Source: Watersipora subatra
Lineage: Eukaryota > Bryozoa > Gymnolaemata > Cheilostomatida > Watersiporidae
NCBI RefSeq assembly: GCF_963576615.1
Contig: NC_088716.1
Coordinates: 61,412,228 to 61,476,227, forward strand
Length of the DNA: 64,000 nucleotides
Direction of reading: 5' to 3'
In this document: positions 9,291-20,270 of the stretch, piece after piece
Position numbering within the stretch: the first letter of the stretch is position 1
How the letters are laid out: every line of letters begins with the position of its first letter
Made by a program: the position numbers and the translations under genes
The notes under the pieces: generated by a model
Seen by the model: the letters and a program-made list of their open reading frames with translations, nothing else
Told to the model about the DNA's origin: nothing
The model's database searches: none

Positions 9291-12200
9291 ATCTTCACAT
9301 CCATCTTTATACAAAATGACCCATGTGCTTCAGGTGCTCTGTATACATGTAGCTTCTCGACTACGCTATCATCGTAGACAATCTCCTCAGCAATCGCCCA
9401 TCAGAACCAAAGCGCATTGCTTCAAATCTTCACGTCCACGCATATCAAAGATTTATTTTGTAATAATGTTTATCAGCATTTAAATTTTTCTACAAATGTT
9501 TTTTATGAAGTTTTTCAGACAAAAGTCAAATTAAAGTGTTAAACTTGGTGCATTGACAATCTCTTGCCTTTACTACTGGTGCTCTGCATGTTATTTGTTC
9601 TATCTCCTATGACATTCCATTTGTTTTATCAATTGTAAATAAATGCATTTCAGCCTGTTCGAAGTTTTATGTTGCATATGCCTTTCGTGTATTTGTATCT
9701 CATTCAGAATATAGACCTTAAACATCTATTTGGCTTCACTCAACCATCATTCAATCACTGCCTTGTTTTGGCCTCATCTAATAGCAATCACAAGAGTCAT
9801 GTGCAATCAAGAGTATTTGGTTACCAGTCAAACTTACTGAAATCAAATCATCCACTGAGAACTGAGCATCAGTTAGAGTACAAGCTGGCTGAAAAGAAGT
9901 TTATGATCGGACATGATCATAAACAAGACAGGATTGGAAGCCATAGACCTATTAACTATACTATTAGTATAGCTAATAGGTTTATGTGGGAAGCAAACTA
10001 AACTGTTTGCTACTATGTTTGCTATTAGTTAAGAATATTTGAATGGCTTAATACACTTTTAAACTTTCTACTCGTAGGTTATAAAAGTACAAATGACAAA
10101 GTATCAGTGGTAAAATAAGTTGCACAACCAGAGATCCATTTTAGTTATCCTCTATGTGCGACTTTAAACAATATGATATTGACCTGGCAGTTACTCCATT
10201 GTTGGACTTTCAATTAATTCAATGAAAGATTTTTAACCTAAATCAAACATATTTGTTATAACGCATGTGTTTGGTAACAGTAACCTCAAAGCATTCTAAA
10301 AAGTATAAAGATCTCAGGCTATGGCTTTGTGAATGATCTTATCCTCTGTCAATGGACCCTAACCAACTCCGCTATAGTGTCCCCTCAAGTACCTGAATCA
10401 AGGCAAATGTTAAGGTATCTCTCCTAAAATATCAAACCTGAGAGTACCTTACACTGCTTCACAAACACCTGACTCAGAGCCTCATCAGCTATCAACATAG
10501 CCTGGTAACCCTCATTAGTAAAAAAACTTGTCATACTAATACATGTAGGTTTTTCAGAGATTAGAAAATTCTAGAAAATTCTCATATATGTCTCAGCATC
10601 AAAATTTTCTTATCGTAATTCAATAACTAAAGCTACCTTTAGCGCAAGAGTTGTTTAAGCTATTGTGTCAACAGTTCAAAGGTCCTATTGCATCATGCTA
10701 CAGTGACTGTGAATCATAGGGGTAAGAAGCATTTACAGCTGGTTGATACTAGTTGTTTGTCCAATCATATATGATGGACTAAATAATCATTTAGTCAGCA
10801 GAAAGTATAATCAATCATCACACTTTTCAACAAGAGCCAAAAATGTCATGTTTAAAGTACTAAAATGTGAATTGAAATGCAAGCTATAAATGTACTTGTA
10901 GACTGATGGAACACGGCAAGTAAATGTTTATGAACAACTTATAACAAACTGACCACTCTGAGTTACTTCAAAGTGTTAACATTTGCTTTCTTAATGAAAA
11001 ATTGTGGTTTAAACATATCTATTGGAAGTTTAATGTAGAGAACAAGAAGTGAAACTATTTTTTCACGTAGATAAAAGCTGAAAAATACCTTTATATACAA
11101 ACAGAAATCTTTAATATAATAAAAGCATTGGTCACAATATTGTAAGTTAGGTATATTTGTATAAAAAAATGACATTTGAGAGTTTTTAATAAACTTTAGT
11201 ATAGGCTATTATTGAGTCGATCTAAAATGTCTCATTTAAACTGACTGACAATTATTCGTATTCATCTACTTCGAGCCTTTGTGACAGAACATTAGACTAC
11301 TGGAGTGATAAAACTCCTTCATCAACCTTCCAACCTTTACTTACCTAGTATAAAATGTAAGTACAAGAAGTCTCATGCATGAGCTACAATCTAGAATGTA
11401 TAATATCTACTGTAACTATAGAGAGTGAAGAGAACATATATACCTTTGTTACCAACTGTGTCAGACCTTGACATTTAAGCAACCCTTCCTTCTGGATGCT
11501 GGCACAATATGAACAACGCATGTCTACTGTGTGATAGAGGTCTCGGTACAGACATCTTAGTTTAGTTTCTGTGATGTGAATATGTGTAAAAATGTGTAGT
11601 ATATTATTGGTGATGTTTTAAATCTTTGCTTTTTGTTACTACATCAGTTTCCCTCCGTCATTAGTTTGAAAGACACAAAACTTTAACTTATCGTTTGCTT
11701 GTGGAATACTTCGACATGGCTGTCATCAAAGTTGTACCTTTATATTAGAGCCAGATTTTTGAGCAGTAGAAAACCCTAATAATTCATGTCATAAGTCATA
11801 ATTATAAAATGGTTCTCCTACTAATGAATCATTGTAAGGGATAATCCTGTCTCAGCTGTTGTTATAAATATGAGAAATAATACGTATATTGACCATTTCT
11901 TGCTTATGCACTGTTTATCTTTGTGTAAGGTACCTACAGAGTAGAACTGCAATTGTGGACTCTTCGTATTTATGCCCTAAACAAACTAATCACACTGTTA
12001 TATGTAAGCCTTCAGTAACTGGAAACACCTTGATTATTTCAGTCATGAGAACGACAGTGTTATGTTACCCAAGTGCAGTGCAGTCATGTGTTGACATATG
12101 AATGTCAGGCAAACATTGTTCAAACAGCTTTCCTGATAAACGTTTTCATTCAGTTGGAAATCGGAATGCGCAGGAAAAGCTACATGATGTGCTTGATTCG

Positions 12201-12617
12201 TTTGGATTTTCCAAAGCGACTAAAAGAGTCATGACCACTTTTTAGGGTGTGACCATGAATAATTGAGACATTATAAACAAACCAACCTTCCGGTCGGCTC
12301 CGGAAGGTCAATATGGTTCAATGAGGTCGATAAGGTCCAACCTTCCATTGAGCACCGAAAGGTTGGACCTTATCTCTGTTCTTAAGTAGTCATTAAGTTA
12401 TCATGATCACAGGCTAAATTAGTTATTTCTGATGTTATCGTGTTTATCAATGTTTTTATATCTCAGTTGCATTTTATTCTCAGATTTGGAAGATTAGTTA
12501 ATAAATATACACATGCATATATATGGTAATAAAGATAAATAAAGATATTAGAATGAATAAATATATAATAAAGTTCTACTGTCACCTCGTGTATCTTTAT
12601 GTACCTACTGTCACTAG
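9291..12617. repeat. Duplicated 3' flank of copy 2 and upstream region of copy 3
   Basis: Non-coding and collinear with the flank of copy 1 (2098-4317, 6105-7100) and of copy 3. It keeps the uninterrupted form of both transposon insertion sites: TTGTCCAATCATATATG at about 10,756-10,772, and ACATATATACCTTTGTTACC at about 11,434. Confidence 0.75.
9638..9643 (+). promoter_or_regulatory. Candidate poly(A) signal, copy 2
   Basis: AATAAA in CAATTGTAAATAAATGCATT, about 350 bp after the exon 3 stop. The position is conserved in all three copies. Confidence 0.55.
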
Positions 12618-12621
12618 TTAA

Positions 12622-13131
12622 GGCCCGGGCACACTATTGCTCAAATCAGCGTCTAGCTGTGCGATGTATCACAACGATTAGCTGTTTGGCGCCATCACCA
12701 GCAATAAGGTGTACACCTATGAGGGATCAACTGTAGGTGACCGCTAACCAACAACCAATAGAAATTATGAAATCGCATGCGATATATTGCAGGTCTTTTT
12801 GTTATCTTTTAATTACCTAATTCCGCAATTTATCACGAGCGTAGTGTAGTAAATTCTTTGCCATACTCGCAAATATGAATTGTCATCGATCTTTACAACT
12901 GTTGAAATTGGACCCCATGCTGTCAACAAATACCCAATTAAAATGCTAACAGTTGCGATCATCGATGAAAAGATTCGGCGTGTTGGAAGTCCATCGCATT
13001 GTTGCTAGCAACAATTACGTTAGCCGCTCATCGCAAAATGATGTCATAGCAGCCCAATGTCGCTGTCCATCGCACAGCTAACTGTTGATTTGAGCTATAG
13101 TGTGCAGTGTTAAGTGATAGTGTTAAGTGGC
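12622..13131. mobile_element. Non-autonomous TIR element (MITE), about 510 bp
   Basis: The left end GGCCCGGGCACACTATTGCT is mirrored by a right end with TGAGCTATAGTGTGCAG and a terminal GGCC. Subterminal TCTAGCTGTGCGATG is mirrored by CATCGCACAGCTAA. TTAA lies outside the left end and TTAG outside the right, so a TTAA target is likely but not exact. There is no coding capacity. Confidence 0.65.
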
Positions 13132-13846
13132 CTTAGATTAGATTGTAGCTATTAACCAATATAAATGCACACATAGTCTGCATAATAGCGCAAGAAGGGC
13201 ACAACGGTGGCCTCCTTACTTTCAATATCTTCAATTAACTTGCCTAAATACCTTCCTCAGATAAAAACCCGCTAGTAGTAAACATGTGTAAGGATTACCT
13301 ATGTTTTTAGTAAAGTATATTACTTTAGAACTTGTATGTTCATTGCAGCAGTGAGTTGTTTGCTAATGCAATGAAATGCTACTCATGCAGCAATCTGTTG
13401 CGTGTGATGAGTTTTTTAGTATTAAACATTTGCTGGTGTTGTTCAGTTAGAGAGAAGTTTTTAGCAGTTGGCTAAATTGTAGGAAAATATTTTGCTTGAC
13501 CAGAAGGATGTTATTAGCAACTTTGTGTTGGGCTCGCTAGGCTTATTATAATATAGGCTTAAATGTAACGTCAGCTGCAAATTCTTTAATATGGAGTTTA
13601 CTCTCTAAAACTCTCCTAAAAGCGAACTAAAATTAGGCTTTCTGAAAGAAGGAATACTATGTAATGCATGATGAGTTGAAACAAAAAAGACGGCTTAACT
13701 AACAGGTGTCTGCAGGTCTTTAAAGTAATTGGTGTCAGTACTATCTATATTCAATATAACGGTGAACATTTGTCATTCAATGCAGTAGGATACTCATACC
13801 GTAGCCCACACTCTATCAGCCTTGACTGACCTGCTCTCTGCTTCAG

Positions 13847-15236
13847 GTACTTCAAGAGAGGAACAGATACATGAACGTGATGCTCACTGCAGTCATCACC
13901 TGCTTCTTGATAGCCTGTGCTCAAGCCATTCAACAAGAGCTTAGCCATATAGTCTGTGACATGAATTGGAAGCAGTGCATAGAGAGCTACAACCCCGATC
14001 AATGCATAAAAGTATGCAACATCTTTTCTGGAGATGATGTCTTTTCCTGTGGAGAAGTCTGTGGTACTAAATATCATAAACAACTATGCAATAAATGTCC
14101 AAGTAAGTCAACACCATATGACTAACCACTAAAAGCCTTATAGAAGATCTAGCAGAGGATCTTACTATGTTTTACAAAGGCTGTATCAGATAACTCTACC
14201 TAATAATCTTAAAAACCAAGCTATAAAAGTGTATAAGAGAACAGAGAATAGGATTGTTTAAAACTGGGGAGTGGCTATCCACAAAGGGTGTAATCGAAAC
14301 TAGGCAATGTTAATCATTGGCTAAATGCCTGTGTACTTCAGGGTTAGGTAATGCTAAAATAGGTGAGTTTCTGGGTTCTTTCTAGCTGACCGGTGTGTCT
14401 GAGAGCTTCTGGGTTCTTTCTAGCTGACCAGTGTGTCTGTGAGTTTCTGGGTTCTTTCTAGCTGACCAGTGTGTCTGTGAGTTTCTGGGTTCTTTCTAGC
14501 TGACCAGTGTGTATGTGAGTCTCTCACTCTATTCTTATAACAAGTTTGTATTGATGAAGTAAAACTACTTCACTTGCAAAAAAGCATATATGTTGTCTCT
14601 GGTAAGACTTTTTAACCCTGTGACAAAGCTGAATACCATAGATGTACTTCCTGCCACAATTTGAAATTCATAGCAGAGTATCAATAGAATCAGGCGCTGC
14701 TAGAGCTATGCATCCATAAATGTAATTCTGTCATAGTTGTTATCGTAGGCTGTCTTATGTTATGTTTACATGCATAGTTTGAGTACAATAGCTAACAATG
14801 GTTAGTCTCTATGAAACTGATTGTTTGTTTTAGAGGAGTTTGTGGCGCTAAATAAAACCTGTGAAGATGATATAACACACGCTTCTTCACAAACACACTC
14901 AACAACCACAGTTACTCCTCTAACAGTATTGAGAACTATTCTGTTTATAACTAAAGCATCTACTGCCATAGACAACACCTCAGCTGCTGAGTCCGTGACA
15001 AATGAAAACAAGACACCAGTGGTAACAGGACTCATCATTACCTTGGTTGTAGAAGGATTGATAATAGTCGGATTTATCATTGGTATCATCATTTATTGTT
15101 GGAAGTGACAAGCTAAACGAAGGAATGTAGATGTGCAACTAACTGACGAGGTTAGTTCCTTTGATATGGGCTAGTACTAGGAGTATTGGGATACATCTAA
15201 AATTTCTCATGAGGTCCGATATGATATCAGATATAC

Positions 15237-15334
<98 letters not shown>

Positions 15335-15862
15335 TACAGACAGTACTGTTTCGGCTATTGAAGCCTCATCAGTGCAGCTCAGAGCTTAGGCAAGGGACAC
15401 AAATCCCATTACCAATGAGAGTTGACTTTCTGCCACGAAACAACTAAGTTGCCTCGCAGACTTTAAGAAAGTCAATGTGCTGGCACCAGAGTGCTCAAAT
15501 CACAAAAGTGATGAGCTTTGCACAAAGGCTAATAGTGCCGCACCTCTCACAGAGTGCTCAACCAAACCGAAGTAAGGGAGCATATACTCATGCTACAGAC
15601 AGTACTGTTTCGGCTATTGAAGCCTCATCAGCGCAGCTCAGAGCTTAGGCAAGGGACACAAATCCCATTACCAATGAGAGTTGACTTCCTGCCACGAAAC
15701 AACTAAGTTGCCTCGCAGACTTTAAGAAAGTCAATGTGCTGGCACCAGAGTGCTCAAATCACAAAAGTGATGAGCTTTGCACAAAGGCTAATAGTGCCGC
15801 ACCTCTCACAGAGTGCTCAACCAAACCGAAGTAAGGGAGCATATACTCATATATAGCATATG

Positions 15863-15915
<53 letters not shown>

Positions 15916-17339
15916 ATATATATATACATATATATGTATATATATACATATATATGTATATATATACATATATATATATATACATATATATATTATATAT
16001 ATATATAAAATTGTTTCCTCACCCCGGATACCCCGTATGGGTGGTAAATTCTGCTCTAACTCGGGTCTCCTACCAGAGACCTGGGAGTTTGAGCACTCGC
16101 CTCAAGATCTTAGCTGTTCCCAATGGCGCACTTTTCTGCAACTCACCTGAGTTGATTGTTGTTGGTATTTGGGCAAGCCACATTTTATGCGCCGGTGTTA
16201 TTGCGCCCAGTGCCCCAATGACTACTGGGATTACAGTTGTTCTTACATTCCAGCATTTTTCAATTTCTTCTCCAAGAGGGAGATATTTCTCTACCTTTTC
16301 TTTTTCTTTGCTGGCTATATTGTAGTCATTGGGTACTGCTATATCTATTATAGTAGCCCTCTTGTTCTCCTTGTCTACCACCACTATATCTGGCTGGTTT
16401 GCTAGGACATGCTTGTCAGTTTGGATGTAGAAGTCCCAGAGGATCTTAGCGCGGTCATTTTCATTCACCTTACCAGGAGCTTCCCACCAGTGTTGTGGTT
16501 TATTAAGGCCATACTCATCACATAGACTTCTATACACAATACCTGCGACATGATTATGCCGCTCAGTGTATGCGTTCCCTGCTAGCTGCCTGCATCCACT
16601 GATGATGTGTTGGATGGTCTCAGGTGCATCTTTGCACAGTCTGCATCTAGGATCGTCTCTAGTGTTATAGATTTTCGTTTGGAGTTGCCTTGTTGGGAGC
16701 ACTTGCTCCTGGGCTGCCATGATTAGCGACTCTGTATTGGCCATTAGGTTTCCTTTGTTCAGCCACATATATGTCTGGTGAAGATCGCCAACCTTAGATA
16801 TTTGTTGGTGGTAAGCACCATGAAGAGGTTTCGTGTGCCAGTCAATTTCCTCATCATCAGGGCGTAGGTCCATTGTAAGAGCAGCCGATTGAAATTCAGC
16901 TAGCAACTTATCTGAGATGGCCATGGAGGCTGCATATGATTTGATGCTTTGCTCCTCCTCTTTCACTGTCTGCTGTACACTTTTGAGTCCCCTACCGCCA
17001 TCTTTCCTATCAAGATACAATCTAGTAGTATCAGATTTTGGGTGGAGTGCTCCATGCATGGTCAGCAGTTTATGAGTTGCTATATCTGTTTCTTTGATGG
17101 CTTCCTCAGTCCACTTTATTATGCCTGCTGGATATCTTATTACTGGCAGTGCGTAGGTATTTATTGCCATGATTTGGTTCTTGGCATTGAGCTGGCTCCG
17201 TAGGACCTGCCGAAGGCGTTTCTTGTATTCGGTAATGGCTTTGTGACGTACCTGGGCTTCGTGGTTGATGTTGCTTTGCATAATCCCCAAGTACTTGTAC
17301 CCTTCTTCTATATCTTTGATGGTACCATTTGGCATTTGG

Positions 17340-17428
<89 letters not shown>

Positions 17429-17687
17429 TATGTGTACTAAAAAAACTACAAGTTTAATTAAAACATTTTATTACTTAAAGTTTCGTGCGGTAGGCTTGCA
17501 CTCTTCAGATAAAATGTCATTTTATCTGAAGACATTTTATCTGAAGAGTGCAAGCCTACCGCACGAAACTTTAAGTAATAAAATGTTTTAATTAAACTTG
17601 TAGTTTTTTTAGTACACATAGTTTTATATCAGCTCTGTTTTTACTCTAAACATTGAGCACTCTTTTTACTAATGTGTATCAATATAA

Positions 17688-17773
<86 letters not shown>

Positions 17774-18459
17774 TAATTCTCATGAGATCTGATGTGATAT
17801 CAGTGTGCAGTATGACTAGCTGTACAGTTCATATATTTAGTAATTCTCATGAGGTCTGATGTGATATCAGTATGCAGTATGACTAGCTGTACAGTCCATA
17901 TATTTAGTGATTCTCATGAGGTCTGATGTGATATCAGTATGCAGTATGACTAGCTGTGCAGTACATAAATATAGTAATTCTCATGAGATCTGATGTGATA
18001 TCAGTATGCAGTATGACTAGCTGTACAGTTCATATACTTAGTAATTCTCATGAGATCTGATGTGATATCAGTATGCAGTATGACTACTTGTACAGTCCAT
18101 ATATCTAGTAACTCTCATGAGATATGATGTGATATCAGTATGCAGTATGACTACCTGTACAGTTCATATATTTAGTAATTCTCATGAGGTCTCATGTGAT
18201 ATCAGTATGCAGTATGACAAGCTGTACAGTTCATATATTTAGTAATTCTCATGAGGTCATATGCGATATCAGTATGCAGTATGACTAGTTCTGCAGTTCA
18301 TTTATCTAGTACTAGACCTTATTAGAAAAGTTGACATTTCTTTATAATAATGTTGAGACCGTACTGAAAAAATCAAAACTTTCTATAATAATGTTGTAGG
18401 AAACTCATAGACTGCCTTTACATGAATCTTCAACCAGTGACCAGGATACACCGGTCTAA
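13847..18459 (+). CDS. Copy 3 of tandem family: three exons, in-frame TGA after the membrane span
   Basis: Coding exons are 13871-14102, 14834-15150 and 18400-18459 (609 nt, frame kept across phase-1 and phase-0 introns). The signal peptide is [19 protein letters not shown]. The ectodomain has eight cysteines ([30 protein letters not shown]), one more than copy 2. The stalk is Thr-rich and the span is [20 protein letters not shown], followed by IIYCWK. A TGA at 15106-15108 would end the protein at about 168 residues, yet the frame beyond it still encodes a tail like that of copy 2 and splices in frame to exon 3 ([19 protein letters not shown]). Intron 2 is swollen by retroelement insertions (15,230-17,770). 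The product is either a tail-less receptor form or a gene losing its tail. Confidence 0.7.
14365..14516. repeat. 38-bp minisatellite, 4 copies, intron 1 of copy 3
   Basis: Units begin at 14365, 14403, 14441 and 14479 and contain GAGTTTCTGGGTTCTTTCTA followed by GCTGACCAGTGTGTCTGT. Copy 2 has a single related stretch (about 8008-8050). Confidence 0.9.
15231..15330. repeat. (TA)n tract
   Basis: About 100 bp of nearly pure TA. It interrupts a 67-bp minisatellite unit of intron 2 (GATATCAG at its left edge) and abuts the hammerhead dimer at its right edge. Confidence 0.95.
15333..15378 (-). ncRNA. Hammerhead ribozyme, retrozyme unit 1
   Basis: On the minus strand, helix I pairs GCUGCA with UGUAGC. 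The core CUGAUGA is followed by helix II (GGCU, loop UCAAU, AGCC) and GAA. Helix III is ACAG/CUGU with a 2-nt loop, and the site is GUC. Cleavage is predicted between 15339 and 15338. All invariant core residues are present. The very short helix III suggests cleavage as a dimer, as in other tandem hammerheads. Confidence 0.85.
15592..15637 (-). ncRNA. Hammerhead ribozyme, retrozyme unit 2
   Basis: Exactly 259 bp from the first. The only change in the motif turns the last helix I pair into G.U (GCUGCG/UGUAGC). The core CUGAUGA..GAA and the GUC site are kept. Confidence 0.85.
15857..16006. repeat. (TA)n tract with TACA variants
   Basis: About 150 bp of TA with interspersed TATACATATATATG variants, between the hammerhead dimer and the 3' end of the truncated LINE. 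Confidence 0.95.
16007..17344 (-). mobile_element. 5'-truncated LINE with restriction-like endonuclease, inserted in TA repeat
   Basis: The segment is bounded by (TA)n on both sides. Read on the minus strand, it starts abruptly inside a reverse transcriptase thumb region and ends in a short 3' untranslated part (GAGGAAACAATTTT) that runs into TATATA. A second, much shorter fragment of the same 3' end occurs at about 62,411-62,576, again between TA tracts. LINEs with a C-terminal restriction-like endonuclease (R2, R4/Dong, NeSL groups) are typically target-specific; some Dong-type elements use TAA repeats. A TA-repeat preference is my inference from these two copies. Confidence 0.8.
16070..17335 (-). 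CDS. C-terminal part of LINE polyprotein: RT thumb, CCHC finger, PD-(D/E)XK endonuclease
   Basis: The frame is 421 residues, uninterrupted to its natural end (VLKLPGLW). It opens with the thumb-like region ([10 protein letters not shown], residues 12-21). A zinc knuckle follows at C231-C234-H243-C248 ([10 protein letters not shown], then IQHIISGC), and a restriction-like endonuclease core at 315-350 ([20 protein letters not shown], downstream Lys residues). The fingers and palm of the reverse transcriptase, including the YADD box, are missing because of 5' truncation. The frame is intact, so insertion is probably recent. The first ATG is internal to the parent protein and is not a real start. 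Confidence 0.85.
   Translation of the reverse strand: MPNGTIKDIEEGYKYLGIMQSNINHEAQVRHKAITEYKKRLRQVLRSQLNAKNQIMAINTYALPVIRYPAGIIKWTEEAIKETDIATHKLLTMHGALHPKSDTTRLYLDRKDGGRGLKSVQQTVKEEEQSIKSYAASMAISDKLLAEFQSAALTMDLRPDDEEIDWHTKPLHGAYHQQISKVGDLHQTYMWLNKGNLMANTESLIMAAQEQVLPTRQLQTKIYNTRDDPRCRLCKDAPETIQHIISGCRQLAGNAYTERHNHVAGIVYRSLCDEYGLNKPQHWWEAPGKVNENDRAKILWDFYIQTDKHVLANQPDIVVVDKENKRATIIDIAVPNDYNIASKEKEKVEKYLPLGEEIEKCWNVRTTVIPVVIGALGAITPAHKMWLAQIPTTINSGELQKSAPLGTAKILRRVLKLPGLW
17345..17421. repeat. (TA)n tract
   Basis: Nearly pure TA between the truncated end of the LINE and the hammerhead palindrome. Confidence 0.95.
17464..17516 (-). ncRNA. Hammerhead ribozyme, left arm of palindrome
   Basis: Exact mirror of the right-arm motif at 17533-17585, read on the minus strand. 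Cleavage is predicted after GUA. Confidence 0.7.
17533..17585 (+). ncRNA. Hammerhead ribozyme, right arm of palindrome
   Basis: Helix I is a perfect 8-bp pair (CAUUUUAU with AUAAAAUG). The core CUGAAGA fits CUGANGA. Helix II is GUGC/GCAC with a 9-nt loop, followed by GAA. Helix III is ACUU/AAGU, and the site is GUA. Cleavage is predicted between 17577 and 17578. It is distinct in helix sequence from the 15.3-kb hammerheads. Confidence 0.75.
17692..17770. repeat. (TA)n tract
   Basis: Pure TA closing the retroelement cluster. The 67-bp minisatellite of intron 2 resumes immediately after it. Confidence 0.95.
17771..18306. repeat. 67-bp minisatellite, 8 copies, intron 2 of copy 3
   Basis: Units start at 17771 and every 67 bp to 18240 (TAGTAATTCTCATGAGATCT). 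It is the same unit as at 8773-9040. Copy number across the three gene copies is about 1, 4 and 8. Confidence 0.95.
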
Positions 18460-19969
18460 ATCTTCCTGTCCATCTTTGTAGAGAGACGCTAAATGGGCCT
18501 AAGTGTTCGACACCGCTATTCTCATAGACTCTTCACAACAATCTTCTAACATAACCAAAATGCATTGCTTTAAGTCTTCACATCCGCCATGTCAAAATAT
18601 TAACTTTTAATATAATTTACTGGCATTTAGATTTTTCTACAAATGTTTGTTACGAAGTTTTCTACACGATAGTCAAATTAAGGTGTTAAACTTGGTCCAT
18701 TGACAATCTCATTTTTACTACTGGTGCTCTGTATATTATTTTTTCTATCTTTCATAACATTGCATTGTTTTTTATTCCACCAATTGTAAATAAATGTATT
18801 TCAGTCTGTTCAAAGTTTTATTTCGCATATGTCTTTCTTTTTTTGTATCTCATTTAGAATATAGACCTTAACATCTATTTGGCTTGACTCAACCATCACC
18901 TAATCACTGCCTTGTTTTGGCCTCATTCTAAGAGCAATCATAAGAGTCATGTGCAATCAAGAGTATTTGGTTACCGGTGAAACTTACTGAAATCACACCA
19001 TTCAATGAGCACGGAGCATCAGTTAGAGCAAGCCTAATCTGGCTAAAAAGAAGTGAATGATCGGAAAATGATCGGATCATAAACAAGGCATGATCGGAAG
19101 TGAACTAAACTGTTTGCGGCCATGTCAATGATTATGCTTTCTCAACACACTGCAAAGAATCTCCTTCTTGAGTGATAGCAAAATTTACTGGCCCGCTTGA
19201 ATGACCTCACATGAACTTTCTTAGTTAAAAATATTTGGATGACTTAAGACAGTTTTAAACCTATTCGGAGGCGATAGAGGTTTGCACGACAAAGTATCTG
19301 TTGTAAAAATTAATGGGTTGCACAACTAAAGTTCGATTGGGGTTATCCTCTAAGAACTACTTTAAACAATATGATATTGACCTGGCAGTTACTCTACTGT
19401 TGGACTTTTAATGAATTCAATGAAAGATTTTTAACTTAAATTAAACATATTTGTTATGATGCACGCGCTCAGTAACCGTAGCCTCAGAGTATTTTAAAAT
19501 GTATAAAGATCTCAGGCTATGATTTTTGTAAATGATCTTATCCTGTCAATAGACCCTAGCCAACTTTGCTATAGTGTCCCATCAATTACCTGAATCTAGG
19601 CTAATGCTAAGGTACCTCTCTTAAAATATTGAACATGAGAGCATCCTTACACTGCTTCGTAAACACATAAACACCTGAGTAAGTCATAACCACACCAGCT
19701 ACCAACCTAGCTTAATAATCATCATTAGTAAAGAATTAGTCATACTAATAGGTCTTTCAAAGATTAGAACATTCTAGAATATTCTTACATAGGTCTCAGC
19801 ATCAGAATTTTCTTATCATAATTCAATAGCTACAGCTACCTTTTAGGGAAGATTTGTTTAAGCTATTGTGTCAACAGTTCAAAGGTCATATTGCATCATG
19901 CTACAGTGACTGTGAATCATAAGGGTAAGAGTCATTTACAGCTGGTTGATACTAGTTGTCTGTTAAATC
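18460..19969. repeat. Duplicated 3' flank of copy 3, part 1
   Basis: Collinear with 2098-3620 and 9291-10770. It contains a candidate poly(A) signal AATAAA at 18789-18794. Its last 8 bp (19962-19969, GTTAAATC) are one half of the target duplication of the P element. The flank resumes at 23332. Confidence 0.8.
18789..18794 (+). promoter_or_regulatory. Candidate poly(A) signal, copy 3
   Basis: AATAAA in CAATTGTAAATAAATGTATT, about 330 bp after the exon 3 stop. The position is conserved across the three copies. Confidence 0.55.
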
Positions 19970-20270
19970 CATAGATATATAAACCTATATTGGCCAAGAA
20001 TAGCTATTCTCACTGGTTGCCTTGTCAGACTTAAATAGCATGACGTTGGGTCATTGTATTGTACCTAATGCTTGGCTGCACTGTTGTTTACAATGGAGCT
20101 TATGAGGAGAAGGTGACAAAATCACATTTATTTTCACATAAAAACCTTCTTGGATACATAATCCAGTAAGCCAAAGCGATTCTGTGATAATATCTGATAA
20201 CCACCATAGATTAAAACTACAAAAGTTATGAGATGTTGCACACAAATCATGAGCCATCAGGGCTTTATTT

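Larger units (their letters stand above)
15331..15849 (-). mobile_element. Retrozyme-like dimer of a 259-bp unit with hammerhead ribozymes
   Basis: Two tandem copies of a 259-bp unit (starts 15331 and 15590) differ at only a few bases, with (TA)n on both sides. Each carries a complete hammerhead on the minus strand. Tandem short units each with a type I, short-helix-III hammerhead are the hallmark of metazoan retrozymes, which are non-autonomous retroelements spread through circular RNA. There is no coding frame. A third unit lies at 61376-61646 in the opposite orientation. The assignment rests on the ribozyme core and dimer layout seen directly; mobility is inferred. Confidence 0.8.
17422..17691. 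mobile_element. Palindromic Penelope/retrozyme-like fragment with hammerheads on both strands
   Basis: Arms of 95 bp (17422-17516 and 17533-17627) are inverted and essentially identical around a 16-nt centre. A single-copy tail to 17691 follows (CAGCTCTGTTTTTACTC, GAGCACTCTTTTTACTAATG). (TA)n lies on both sides. Each arm carries a hammerhead core. Penelope-like elements are known to carry type I hammerheads in their terminal repeats and can insert as inverted fragments; this is the likeliest source. There is no coding sequence. Confidence 0.7.

Noticed and set aside
10480-10520. Possible extra hammerhead core (CTGATGAGGCTC on the minus strand near 10,490)
   Set aside because: No GAAA follows at helix II distance, and helix I pairing is absent.
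15161-16325. Long Tyr/Ile-repeat open frames (YIYIYI) in several frames, also at 17243-17859 and 61280-62870
   Set aside because: They are translations of (TA)n microsatellites with no splice or composition support as genes.
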